A DNA stretch of 64,000 nucleotides from Ruminococcus flavefaciens (lineage in GTDB: Bacteria; Bacillota; Clostridia; Oscillospirales; Ruminococcaceae): NCBI RefSeq assembly GCF_900119075.1, contig NZ_FPIP01000003.1:313100-377099 (forward strand), given 5' to 3'. The stretch's first letter is position 1. Each line of letters starts with the position of its first letter. Positions 1 through 8,722 of this stretch are shown one piece after another. The notes beneath the pieces are model-generated. The model made no database searches, was not told the origin of the DNA, and saw only the letters and a list, made by a program, of their open reading frames with translations. The translations under genes and the position numbers were made by a program.

Positions 1-2
1 AG

Positions 3-22
3 AACCTTTCCTCAGAAAGGTT
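3..22. terminator. Small hairpin at window edge
   Basis: AACCTTTC and GAAAGGTT form a perfect 8-bp stem with a 4-nt loop. No T-tract follows on either strand, so this is only a possible transcript end for the NUDIX gene (minus strand) or for a gene left of the window. Confidence 0.3.
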
Positions 23-81
23 TCCCCCATAATTAACTGTAAGCTTCTATATAAGTGTTGCGGTTACGTGAGGGAGTTTTT

Positions 82-495
82 TCAGTGATTCTCTTTGATA
101 GCGGTCTTTGCCTTGGCAACGATAGTCCTGTCGTTTTCATAGGACAGGATATTGCCTGCGTAGGATATGTCCACCCAGCGTATCTCGGCTATTTCGCCTG
201 CCTGCGGTGTAAAATCCACGTTTTTTGCCTTTGCAAGAAAATATACGACAACCTTGACGGTGTCTTTTTTCGGTGAATAGGTCACAGTTTCTCTGAATGT
301 CGGATCAATTATCACGTCGATAGACGTTTCTTCCATTATCTCACGACGAGCAGTCTCGACCTCGGTCTCGCCCTTCTCGACGTGTCCCTTGGGGAAGGAC
401 CAGTGACCGCTGTTGATATGCTTTATCAGCAGAATTTCCGTATTGCCGTGGTATTTCCTGTAGACAATCGCGCCGCATGATTTCTCGTGAAGCAT
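82..495 (-). CDS. NUDIX hydrolase
   Basis: A 137-residue single-domain NUDIX protein. The Nudix box is clear at about residues 37-59 (GHVEKGETEVETA, then REIMEETSI), with the REx2EE core that binds the metal for cleaving nucleoside-diphosphate-linked substrates. The N-terminus (CGAIVYR) and the lysine/histidine pattern before the box resemble the diadenosine-polyphosphate (Ap4A) hydrolase branch, but the substrate cannot be settled from sequence. The start is supported by an AAAGGA ribosome binding site and by a consensus promoter about 75 bp upstream. It appears monocistronic and is divergent from the sporulation pair. Confidence 0.9.
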   Translation of the reverse strand: MLHEKSCGAIVYRKYHGNTEILLIKHINSGHWSFPKGHVEKGETEVETARREIMEETSIDVIIDPTFRETVTYSPKKDTVKVVVYFLAKAKNVDFTPQAGEIAEIRWVDISYAGNILSYENDRTIVAKAKTAIKENH

Positions 496-570
496 ATATT
501 ATCCTTTCTTGCCCCATATTTCGGGCAGAATAAAAGCAGCTACAGATACTGCTTTTGTATTGTTGATACT

Positions 571-599
571 ATTATATCATATTTTTTATAATAAAGCAA
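571..599 (-). promoter_or_regulatory. Promoter of NUDIX gene
   Basis: Read on the minus strand: -35 TTGCTT, 17-bp spacer, -10 TATAAT. It places transcription start near position 565, about 70 nt before the NUDIX start codon. Confidence 0.7.
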
Positions 600-746
600 C
601 TATACAGAGAGATTTTTTGTGGATTTTATTAATTTTGCACAATCAGGGGGGCTTTTGCACTTTTTTCAAAAATAAAAATGCAGGAATACTTGTACTTGCC
701 CGTGAATATATATTACACAAAGCAAAACTTCAAGGAGGTCGACCTT

Positions 747-2291
747 ATGGAATTAAAACTCAACAGAGAGACCGTTCCTGCGGCGGAAACTATATACGAC
801 GGCGTACAGGAGCAGGCTCTCGAAATGGATTACATTCTTCCCGATTACTGCCCTGACATTTTCAGGCTTATCCGCTGTGACACCACTCCCGTTATCACCG
901 ACTGGTCGATAAGCGGCGACAGGCTCACTTATGAGCTGATGTGCGATATACATATACTCTACTGCGGCGAGGAGGGCTCGGCGGTGCAGTCCGTTGACCA
1001 GCACAGGAGCTTTACGCGGACGGTAGAGCTTGGCAGGGCGGCAGACTCTCCCGAGGTAAGGCTCGTCCCCAAGACCGACCACGTGAACTACCGCGCCGTG
1101 AACAAGCGCAGGCTCGACCTGCGTGGAGCAGTCTCCGTTAAGATAAGCGTGACGGGACAGCAGGAGCAGGAGGTCATATCCGACGCATTCGGCATGAATA
1201 TCCAGCTGAAAAAGGCTCCCGTAAAGTTTGCGGCGCAGAGGATAAACGCCGTTAAGAACGTCCGTATCGAGGAGGACATGGAGCTCACACCTGCACAGCC
1301 AGATATATCAAGCGTACTGAGCTGTCGGTGCAGGGCAGGTGATTGCGAGATAAAGCTCATCTCGGGAAAGCTCCTTGCCAAGGGCGAGGTGCAGACGGAG
1401 CTTCTGTACTCTGGCAGCGAGGGCGCTGTGGAGCACATGAGCTTTTCGCTAAGCTACAGCCAGATAATCGACGTGGAGGGAATCGACGACAGCTTTGAGT
1501 GCGCAGTTATCCCCGAGGTGGTCAGCTGCAATGTTACGGCGGCTGCGGACGGCGACGGCAATAACAGGATACTACGCTGTGAGACCGAGATACGGCTGGG
1601 CTGCCGTGCGGTAAAGACTTCAACTGCCATGATAGCCGAGGACGCCTTTTCAACAGTCTACCCCTGCAATGTTGAAATGTCGGAGATAAAAGCCGAGCAG
1701 ATACCCTCGGTATACGACGAGAGTTTCCGCCACAGTGCAAGGCTTGCTGAGGGAGACGCTGTGCCCCAGACTATCTATGCCATGTGGAGCGAGCCCAAGA
1801 ACATCAATACCCGTATCGGCGACGACGGGCGCTCCGTAGTCATCAGCGGTATGCTGTCCTATTCAATGGCGGCTAAGGATAACGCAGGAATGATAGTCAT
1901 GCCTGACCGTGACGAAGCTTTCGAGGAGACTATCGGGCTTCCCGATGATATCAGCGGAGCTTATGTTTCGGCGGAGGTCAGCGTAAAAGAGACCGCCTAT
2001 GATATCTCCGCAGAGGGAGTCCTCAACGCAAGGGCTGATATCACCGTGAAGCTGTCGGTGTACAGCTCGGACAGCATAAAGGCGGTTACAAATATCGTTA
2101 TTGATGACTCCGCCAAAAAAGAGCGCGACGGCGACTACGCAATAAAGCTGTATTTCGGTATCGAGAATGAAAATGTCTGGGATATCGCCAAGCGCTACAG
2201 CACCAGTGTTGAGGCTATCATGGAGGAGAACGAGCTCAGCGGCGAACGTCTTGAAAACGGCGGAATGCTGCTTATCCCTATAGTATCTTAA
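747..2291 (+). CDS. SipL-like DUF3794/LysM spore coat protein
   Basis: A 514-residue protein opening with the DUF3794 (SPOCS) signature (ETIYDGVQEQ, then DYILPDYCPDI). SPOCS-like beta-rich repeats make up most of its length, and a C-terminal LysM module occupies about residues 468-514 (VWDIAKRY, GGMLLIPI). In Clostridioides difficile, SipL has this architecture and its LysM domain binds SpoIVA to tether the coat to the forespore membrane. Here the next gene is spoIVA, which strengthens the assignment. No signal peptide is seen, as expected for a mother-cell protein. An in-frame ATG at 678 exists, but the AAGGAGG at 732-738 directly precedes the ATG at 747, so 747 was chosen. No clear sigma-A promoter is visible upstream, consistent with a sporulation sigma factor, though that is inference. 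Confidence 0.82.
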   Translation: MELKLNRETVPAAETIYDGVQEQALEMDYILPDYCPDIFRLIRCDTTPVITDWSISGDRLTYELMCDIHILYCGEEGSAVQSVDQHRSFTRTVELGRAADSPEVRLVPKTDHVNYRAVNKRRLDLRGAVSVKISVTGQQEQEVISDAFGMNIQLKKAPVKFAAQRINAVKNVRIEEDMELTPAQPDISSVLSCRCRAGDCEIKLISGKLLAKGEVQTELLYSGSEGAVEHMSFSLSYSQIIDVEGIDDSFECAVIPEVVSCNVTAAADGDGNNRILRCETEIRLGCRAVKTSTAMIAEDAFSTVYPCNVEMSEIKAEQIPSVYDESFRHSARLAEGDAVPQTIYAMWSEPKNINTRIGDDGRSVVISGMLSYSMAAKDNAGMIVMPDRDEAFEETIGLPDDISGAYVSAEVSVKETAYDISAEGVLNARADITVKLSVYSSDSIKAVTNIVIDDSAKKERDGDYAIKLYFGIENENVWDIAKRYSTSVEAIMEENELSGERLENGGMLLIPIVS

Positions 2292-2398
2292 GGATTAGAG
2301 CTAAGAATTAAGAACTAAGAGCTAAGAATTATAGAATTAGAACTAAGAAATATCAGTTTACATATCTTAGTTCTTAGATCTTAGGTCTTAGTTCTGAT
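2291..2398. repeat. TTAG/CTAAG tract array
   Basis: Intergenic run of AGAACTAAGA / GAGCTAAGAATT units on the left, followed by their complement (TCTTAGTTCT and variants) on the right, so the stretch can fold into one long imperfect hairpin in several registers. It lies between sipL-like and spoIVA. Confidence 0.75.
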
Positions 2399-2414
2399 AA
2401 AAAAGGAGTAATTT

Positions 2415-3890
2415 ATGACTAAAGATATATACACCAATATCGCTCAGCGCACGGGCGGCGATATCTACATAGGCGTGGTGGGACCTGTGCGCACGGGAAA
2501 ATCCACCTTTATCAAGCGGTTTATGGAGTCCCTTGTGATACCCAATATCGCCAGCGAGTTCAAGCGCGAACGGGCTATCGACGAGCTGCCCCAGTCCGCC
2601 GCAGGCAAAACTATTATGACTACCGAGCCCAAGTTTATCCCCGAGGAGGCTGTCCGCATAGACCTTGGCGACGGAGCAGCGTTCAATGTACGTCTGATAG
2701 ACTGCGTGGGCTACATCGTCCCGAGCTCAATGGGCTACATCGAAAATGAACAGCCCAGAATGGTGATGACATCGTGGTTTGATGAGGAGATACCTTTCAA
2801 TATGGCGGCTGAGATAGGCACGCAGAAGGTCATTACGGAGCACTCCACCATAGGGCTTGTCATCACCACTGACGGTACAGTCACGGATATCCCACGTGAG
2901 GAGTACGCCGAGTGCGAGGAGCGTGTTATCCGCGAGCTTCGGGAGCTGGGCAAGCCGTTCGTTGTCATACTTAACACAGTTAACCCCGATTCTCCCGAGG
3001 CAAAGGCGCTGGCGGAACAGCTCACGGAGCGCTACGACGCAAAAGTCATACCCGTGAACTGCCTTGACCTTACAGAGGAGGATATCCGCGGCATAATGCG
3101 GGAGATACTCTTCTCGTTCCCCATAAAGGAGATAAATATCCGCACAGCGCGTTGGATAAACACTCTCGATAAGGGGCACTGGCTGAAAAGCGAGATACTG
3201 GACTGCATACGAAATGCCGCCAAGGATATACGGCTGGTCCGCGAAGCTGAGGAGGCTGCCGCGGCAATGGGGGAGTGTCCCAATGTGGTCAAGGCGGAGA
3301 TAACCTCCATAGACTTGGGAAAGGGTTCGGTGACTATCACCGCGGAGCTTGATAACAGCCTGTTCTATAAGATTCTCGGGGAGACCACGGGTATCGAGAT
3401 AGATAGCGAAAGCGACCTCATGCCCCTGCTGTCGGAGCTCAACGAGATACGCCGCAAGTACAAGCGCATAGAGCCTGCCCTTGCCGAGGTGGAAGCCACG
3501 GGCTACGGTATCGTAATGCCCGAGCTTGAGGAAATGTCCCTTGAGGAGCCGAAAATTATCCGTCAGGGCGGCAAATACGGGGTAAAGCTGAAAGCCTCCG
3601 CGCCGTCCATACACCTGATGAAAGCCAACATCAATACCACTATCAGCCCTATCGTCGGTACGGAACGCCAGTCCGAGGAGCTGGTGATGTATCTGCTGGA
3701 CGGCTTTGACGACGATCCCAAGAAGATATGGGAGAGCAACATTTTCGGGAAGTCTCTCCACGAGCTGGTCAACGAGGGGCTTCACAGCAAGCTTTTCAAA
3801 ATGCCTGTGGACGCGCGAATGAAGCTTCAGGAGACGTTGGAGCGCGTGATAAACGAGGGCTGTTCGGGGCTTATCTGCTTTATACTATGA
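2415..3890 (+). CDS. spoIVA: Stage IV sporulation protein A
   Basis: A 491-residue cytosolic ATPase that polymerises on the forespore surface as the basement layer of the spore coat. The N-terminal TRAFAC-like domain carries the Walker A motif GPVRTGKST at residues 23-31 and a Walker B-like IDCVGY around residue 96. Length and N-terminus (KDIYTNIAQRTGGDIYIGVV) match the family over its whole span, and it ends in the usual short hydrophobic tail (CSGLICFIL). The ribosome binding site AAAGGAG lies 7-8 nt upstream. It follows the SipL-like gene, forming the known SpoIVA-SipL partner pair. A strong terminator sits directly on the stop codon. Confidence 0.97.
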   Translation: MTKDIYTNIAQRTGGDIYIGVVGPVRTGKSTFIKRFMESLVIPNIASEFKRERAIDELPQSAAGKTIMTTEPKFIPEEAVRIDLGDGAAFNVRLIDCVGYIVPSSMGYIENEQPRMVMTSWFDEEIPFNMAAEIGTQKVITEHSTIGLVITTDGTVTDIPREEYAECEERVIRELRELGKPFVVILNTVNPDSPEAKALAEQLTERYDAKVIPVNCLDLTEEDIRGIMREILFSFPIKEINIRTARWINTLDKGHWLKSEILDCIRNAAKDIRLVREAEEAAAAMGECPNVVKAEITSIDLGKGSVTITAELDNSLFYKILGETTGIEIDSESDLMPLLSELNEIRRKYKRIEPALAEVEATGYGIVMPELEEMSLEEPKIIRQGGKYGVKLKASAPSIHLMKANINTTISPIVGTERQSEELVMYLLDGFDDDPKKIWESNIFGKSLHELVNEGLHSKLFKMPVDARMKLQETLERVINEGCSGLICFIL

Positions 3891-3918
3891 AAAAAGGAGA
3901 CCTTTGGTCTCCTTTTTT
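3890..3918 (+). terminator. spoIVA terminator
   Basis: AAAAAAGGAGACC and GGTCTCCTTTTTT pair around a 3-nt loop, ending in a T-tract. It starts at the last base of the spoIVA stop codon. Confidence 0.92.
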
Positions 3919-3920
3919 CA

Positions 3921-4120
3921 GTGATTAGTTGTTAGTGATTAGTGCTTAGTGTAGGGGCGCACAGTGTGCGCCCGAATCTACGTAATGTATGGTTTGTAGG
4001 GGACGGCGTCCTCGACGTCCCGAGCCTTTAACCGTTAATCTGTAGGGGCGGATATTATCCGCCCACAGGTCTCAGATTTGCTTTAAATGGCCATTTGTAG
4101 GGGCTGCCTTTGGCAGTCCG
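3921..4120. repeat. Cluster of four GTAGGGG palindromes
   Basis: A GTGATTAGTT/GTTAGTGATTAG tract (3921-3950) is followed by four short palindromes, each opening with GTAGGGG: 3951-3974, 3996-4022, 4042-4064 and 4097-4120. Their stems differ (GGGCGCACA, GGACGGCG, GGGCGGATA, GGGCTGCC) but each pairs with its own right arm. No gene is seen here; this fills most of the spoIVA-xylanase gap. Confidence 0.85.
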
Positions 4121-4133
4121 CATTGTTCATAGA

Positions 4134-4221
4134 TGTAGGGACAACATTCCTTTTTTCATATAGCAACAAGAAAGCCGTGCTGCCTAAGCACGGCTTTCCT
4201 GTTCTGATTTGTCCCTTACAA
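4134..4221. terminator. Nested hairpin terminator between convergent genes
   Basis: The inner hairpin AAAGCCGTGC / GCACGGCTTT at 4171-4197 has ten perfect base pairs. An outer arm TGTAGGGACAA at 4134 pairs with TTGTCCCTTACA at 4209. It most likely ends transcription of the minus-strand xylanase gene. T-tracts on both sides are weak, so termination may be bidirectional. Confidence 0.65.
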
Positions 4222-4301
4222 TAAAGTTTTGGAATTATATCAATCTGTGCGGCGCATTTGTGCAGAAGCACCGCACAGATCAACATCGAAAAGAATTATG
4301 A

Positions 4302-7300
4302 TTATGAGAACTTCCAGTAATCAAATTCGCAGTCGCCGCTGAATACCATGTAGATATCCTTAACGCCTGATACGTTGTTCTCTGCAGCTGCGAGTTCGTT
4401 CTCGCTGCCGTTGAGCTCGCCGTAACCGATGCAAGTACCTGTAGCAGAACCTACACAGAACTTAACTACTGCGTTGCCGCTGCCCTTGACTGTGATAGAA
4501 GATACGCCTTTGCTGAGGTCAACGCCGCTGACCTTGATCCAATCGCCCTTCTTAGCCTTGACAGTTGTGTTGCCAACGCCGCTGATGCTTATGTTCTTGG
4601 ACTGGTTGGACATTGTTTCAGCCTGTACAGTCTCGTATGCGTTGAGGTTCTCGATCTGGCTTACGCCCTTCTGTGAACCGTTACATGTGATCTTTCCGTT
4701 GCTTAAAGTTGCCTTATCGATACAGGGTGATCTGTAGTTAAGACCCTTGCCGCCGTTAACGCCCATACGCATTTCAAGCTGACGTGAGTGATAAAGTACA
4801 TAGTAGCTGCCCTTGAATTCGATAATTGAGTGGTGGTTGTTACCGCCGTTATCAAGTCTCTGTGTACCTGTGTTCTTGAATACAACGCCCTGGTACTGGT
4901 ATCCGCCGAGAGGATTTGTTGATGTCATGTAACCGATATCAGCATTGCTGAAGGAATTACCGTTTACACTTGTGCCGCCCGGAACATTCCAGTTGTGGCA
5001 GAATGAGTAATACCATGTGTTGCCGATCTTGATCATGCTTGAGTCCTCAAAGAGGTAAGGTGTACCGGGATCGATAGGTGTACCTGAAATTGAGATCATG
5101 TCAGAGCCGAGCTTAGCGATACGTCCCTGCTTTGTCTGAGCAGCCTGTCCGCTTGGAACACCGCCGCCGTATGCGATGATACCTGTGTCTGTATTAGGAT
5201 CATAGTAAACGCCTGGATCGAAGAGCCATGTTACGTTACTGTTAGGAGTGTTTCTTGAAATGATTTCGTGTCCGAGAGGATCCTTTACATTCTTTGTGAA
5301 TGTCGGGTCATCAGCTGTGATAACGCCGATACCTGAACCATTGTTTGCGAAGTAAAGGAAGAACTTGTCCTGGCCGTTGATCTTCTTCCATGCAGCATCA
5401 GGAGCCCATGCGTTATTAGCCCATTTTGCGATAGGTGTGCCGTTTACTCTTGTTCTTGCAACAGGAATCTGACCGTGGTCAGTCCAGTTTACGAGGTCTG
5501 CTGTTGATAAGCAGTTGATATAGCCTGAAGAATAATCATTTTCGATCATCTGGTTATTCTTGTATGCAAACTGATCGGCTGTTGTATAAACGTAGAGTCT
5601 GCCGTCATATACCATCCAGCCAGGGTCTGCGCCGAAACGCTGAGTGTAAAGCGGGTTGTTCTCGCCTTCCTTCTTGAAGCTTTGTGCGAGTGAAAGACCG
5701 CTGAACTTGCCCTCATACTTTGAGGTATCAAGTGTGGGAACTGCTGGCTTGTTTACAGGGAATTCGTCGATCTTGCCGAGAACGAAATTCTGAAGGAGAA
5801 CGAGGTCAGCAACTTCAAGAGTTGTGCTCTGGTCTACGTCTGCTGCCTTCTGAACCTTTGAATCGTTGAATCCGCCTGCGATAAGTCCCTTTCTTTCAGC
5901 AACGAGGTCGAAAGAGTTGATAACGCCGTCGAAGTTAACGTCACCCTGACGAACTGTATTAGATGTAGGTGTGTCTGGGTTTGTATCTTGACCGTTGTTT
6001 GGAATCTCAGGCTGTCCTGCGCCCGGGAGCTTTGTGCCGCCGTCAGCACCGATAGCCTCGTCAACGAAGAAGCTTACAGTGTTGTTCTCGTCTGTAGTTT
6101 CAACATAGATCTGCATATCAGAAGCGCCTGATGGGATAGTATAGCTTGTATTTGCAAGCTGTACCCACTCGCCCTTAGGAGCTGTACCTGTAGCGATCTC
6201 TGAATACTTTGTTTCAGAACCGTCTGAATACTGGAGAGTGAACTTGAACTCTGTTGTAGAGTCGCCCTCCTGAGTCATAGCGTTTACAGAGAAGCTGTAA
6301 GACTTGCCTGGCTCAAATACGCTTGAATCAAGTGAATATGAAGCACCGTTCCATGCAGCTTCACGGCCTGAGCAGTAGAGTGACTTGCTGCCTGCATACT
6401 TAGCTGAGCTGCTTGTGTCAACTGAAGCTGAGCCTCTGCCGTTCCAGCTGTCTGTGCTGCCCTCGAATGTGCTGTGGAACCAGTAGCCGTCATTGTCCTT
6501 CTTAGGTGGCTCCGGAGGAGTATAAGTACCGCCACCGTTAGATCTCGGGCCTGTGTATGGGATACCTGTGCCCCAGTCGCTGTCGGAAACGAGGCTTGTT
6601 ATAGCGCTGTAAGCTTGCTTAGGCTGGTTGCTTCCGTTGTAAAGGAGAGGAGCATTGCTTCTGCCGCTTGACTTATCTGTACCAACCCATGAGTTGTTGT
6701 CGTTTGGTCCCCAGACCTGAACGAGTGATACGAAAGGTCCGTTTGGATGGTTTTTATTCCAGTCCATAGCGTGCTTGAAGATAGCCTTGTACTTGTTAGC
6801 CTGGTCTGTCATTGAGTACTTGCCGCCCTCAGTTGAGAGGTCGAGCTCTGTTACCTGAACATCGAGACCGAGATTGAGGTACTTATCCATAGCAGCGAGG
6901 TAAGAGTTTGTATCGCCCCATGCGTTGCTTGCAGCGCAGTTGAGGTGAGACTGCATACCCATACCGTCGATGAGTCCCTTAGCCTTGAGAGGTTTGAGGA
7001 TAGTATTGATGATACAGTTCTGCTTGTCGTTAGCGAACTCGTTATAGTCGTTGTAGAAGAGCTGGCAGCCATCGGGAGCGTACTTTCTTGCATATGTGAA
7101 AGCCTTCTCAACGAAGCTGTTGCCGCCGTAAACCATTGCCCACTTTGAGCTTCCGTTTCCGTTTGAAGGTCTTACGCCGCCCTGGTTAGCAGTACCGTCG
7201 TTGATTACCTCGTTACAAACGTCGTATGCAAAGAGGTTGAGTTTAGGATACTGTGTCTTGTAAGCTGCAAACATATTCTTGATGTAGCTTTCCATACGCT

Positions 7301-8210
7301 GATCCATGGTTGAAGAATTTACCCATGAACCGTTGTTGTTGAAGTTTGTCTTGAAGAACCAGTCAGGAGTCTGGCTGTGCCATACAAGAGTGTGGCCTCT
7401 GAATGCGATGTTGTTCTTTGAAGCAAAGTCACAGATAGCAGCGCAGCGGCTGAGAGAAACCTTAACGTTTGTATCTGTTGAGCCGTTCTGAACGATAGTA
7501 GCGTCAGGCTTTGTCTCGTTCTCGCACTCGATAGCGTTGTGATCCTTCAGGATAATACCTGTTATACCGCTGTTGTTTACAGTACCGCCGTTGAGGATAT
7601 TACCTACGCGGAAGTACTTGGCAAATTCGTCCTTGAGTCCCTTGCCTGCGGGAGCAGCGTGTGCCTCATTAGCTGCTTTGTCGCCTGTGATAAGGACATC
7701 ATCGAAATAGAAATCGTCTGTAGAATCTGTGTAGATCCTGAGCTTGTACTCATAGCTCGCCTTAGAAGCTGTGTCAGTACCCTTGAGCTCTGTCCACTCG
7801 CCTGCCTTTGCCTTCTTGGAATCCAGTTCAACAGTTCTTTCCTCGCCTGTTTCAGCGTCGATAGTAAGAAGTGTGAAGTGGAACTTCTGAGCGGTCTCGC
7901 TGTACACCTTAACGCTGTAGGTATACTTGTCGCCGCCAAAGAGGTAAAGTCCCTTTGAAGAAGCTACACCGTCCTCCTTGTTGAGACGGCCTGTGATCTT
8001 CATGCCTCGTGAAGAATCAGTGCCAATGCCGTTTTCAGCGGTGAGCTCAGTGTAATCAGCTTCGTTGTACCAGCCTTCGTAGCTGCACTCGAAATCATTT
8101 GCAACGATCTCTGCAGCATAAGTGTGCATCACTACGTCAGGCATTACGGACAATACCCCTGAAAGACAGCTTGCAGCCGTCAGGCTTGCAATCAGTTTTT
8201 TTACTTTCAT
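4302..8210 (-). CDS. Cellulosomal CBM22-GH10-CBM22-dockerin-GH43-CBM6 xylanase
   Basis: A 1302-residue secreted bifunctional xylan-degrading enzyme. Order: signal peptide (about 1-33), CBM22 (37-177), GH10 endo-xylanase (190-543), Pro/Gly linker, second CBM22 (577-724), type I dockerin (755-818), GH43 (855-1165) and a C-terminal CBM6-like domain (1185-1302). The GH10 acid/base is Glu334 in VCNEVIND and the nucleophile is Glu455 in QVTELD. The GH43 catalytic base is probably Asp862 in GADPGW. The dockerin shows two calcium loops (DVNFDGVINSFD and DVDQSTTLEVAD). GH43 would act on xylo-oligosaccharides or arabinose side chains; subfamily is not resolved. The dockerin is internal rather than terminal, an arrangement known in R. 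flavefaciens. The start is set by GAGGAG just upstream and by a consensus promoter. Confidence 0.95.
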   Translation of the reverse strand: MKVKKLIASLTAASCLSGVLSVMPDVVMHTYAAEIVANDFECSYEGWYNEADYTELTAENGIGTDSSRGMKITGRLNKEDGVASSKGLYLFGGDKYTYSVKVYSETAQKFHFTLLTIDAETGEERTVELDSKKAKAGEWTELKGTDTASKASYEYKLRIYTDSTDDFYFDDVLITGDKAANEAHAAPAGKGLKDEFAKYFRVGNILNGGTVNNSGITGIILKDHNAIECENETKPDATIVQNGSTDTNVKVSLSRCAAICDFASKNNIAFRGHTLVWHSQTPDWFFKTNFNNNGSWVNSSTMDQRMESYIKNMFAAYKTQYPKLNLFAYDVCNEVINDGTANQGGVRPSNGNGSSKWAMVYGGNSFVEKAFTYARKYAPDGCQLFYNDYNEFANDKQNCIINTILKPLKAKGLIDGMGMQSHLNCAASNAWGDTNSYLAAMDKYLNLGLDVQVTELDLSTEGGKYSMTDQANKYKAIFKHAMDWNKNHPNGPFVSLVQVWGPNDNNSWVGTDKSSGRSNAPLLYNGSNQPKQAYSAITSLVSDSDWGTGIPYTGPRSNGGGTYTPPEPPKKDNDGYWFHSTFEGSTDSWNGRGSASVDTSSSAKYAGSKSLYCSGREAAWNGASYSLDSSVFEPGKSYSFSVNAMTQEGDSTTEFKFTLQYSDGSETKYSEIATGTAPKGEWVQLANTSYTIPSGASDMQIYVETTDENNTVSFFVDEAIGADGGTKLPGAGQPEIPNNGQDTNPDTPTSNTVRQGDVNFDGVINSFDLVAERKGLIAGGFNDSKVQKAADVDQSTTLEVADLVLLQNFVLGKIDEFPVNKPAVPTLDTSKYEGKFSGLSLAQSFKKEGENNPLYTQRFGADPGWMVYDGRLYVYTTADQFAYKNNQMIENDYSSGYINCLSTADLVNWTDHGQIPVARTRVNGTPIAKWANNAWAPDAAWKKINGQDKFFLYFANNGSGIGVITADDPTFTKNVKDPLGHEIISRNTPNSNVTWLFDPGVYYDPNTDTGIIAYGGGVPSGQAAQTKQGRIAKLGSDMISISGTPIDPGTPYLFEDSSMIKIGNTWYYSFCHNWNVPGGTSVNGNSFSNADIGYMTSTNPLGGYQYQGVVFKNTGTQRLDNGGNNHHSIIEFKGSYYVLYHSRQLEMRMGVNGGKGLNYRSPCIDKATLSNGKITCNGSQKGVSQIENLNAYETVQAETMSNQSKNISISGVGNTTVKAKKGDWIKVSGVDLSKGVSSITVKGSGNAVVKFCVGSATGTCIGYGELNGSENELAAAENNVSGVKDIYMVFSGDCEFDYWKFS

Positions 8211-8293
8211 TTACATTCTCCTCCTCATTTAATAATGTATATTTTTCGTTCAACGTCATGATATATTTTATATCATTTTATGCTGTTACTCCC

Positions 8294-8322
8294 ATTGTAC
8301 CCTAATATATTAAAGATTGCAA
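8294..8322 (-). promoter_or_regulatory. Promoter of GH10-GH43 xylanase
   Basis: On the minus strand: -35 TTGCAA, 17-bp spacer, -10 TACAAT. Predicted 5' leader of about 75 nt to the start codon at 8210. Confidence 0.7.
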
Positions 8323-8342
8323 CCTAAAAAATAACGATTAGG

Positions 8343-8358
8343 TGTACAAAACGCAGAA
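8343..8358 (-). promoter_or_regulatory. Conserved 16-bp motif upstream of xylanase promoter
   Basis: TGTACAAAACGCAGAA on the plus strand matches 15 of 16 bases with the motif at 19072-19087 upstream of the CAP-dockerin gene. Relative to the xylanase it lies about 20 bp upstream of the -35 box, a position suited to an activator site. Confidence 0.5.
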
Positions 8359-8663
8359 AATGCCCAAAAATTGCGCACTTTCTTAAAATTGCGGTAAACA
8401 AGTTACTACTTTTAGCATAAAACAACAACTGCCTGAAATTTGTATTATTTTGCATGATATGTTATATTATATGCACACTAAGACATAACAACTTTTGGCG
8501 TAGGTGCGAGGTTTCTGCTGTATATCCGCGAATTCTGCCATATAGTCAAAATTAACGATTTATAGCATAAATTATCATATCCAAGTCGGAAAATTCAATT
8601 TTAAAATTACCATTTGTAAAAATCAGAACAGGTGGATTTTTTGACTGTAAAAATGGATTTCCA

Positions 8664-8692
8664 TTGAAATTGAACGAAAAAAATGTTATGAT
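8664..8692 (+). promoter_or_regulatory. Promoter of GH31 gene
   Basis: -35 TTGAAA, 17-bp spacer, -10 TATGAT, giving a leader of about 24 nt before the ATG at 8723. Confidence 0.72.
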
Positions 8693-8722
8693 TAGTACAA
8701 CATCAACAAAGGAGCTGAGATA

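Larger units (their letters stand above)
8211..8722. promoter_or_regulatory. Divergent intergenic region, xylanase / GH31
   Basis: A 512-bp AT-rich gap between two divergent xylan genes with no convincing ORF. It holds one promoter per direction and one copy of a 16-bp motif shared with the CAP-dockerin gene. The middle part (about 8360-8660) shows no structure I can name. Confidence 0.7.

Noticed and set aside
2727..3785. 352-residue minus-strand ORF
   Set aside because: Shadow of spoIVA; composition is not protein-like and no start signals exist.
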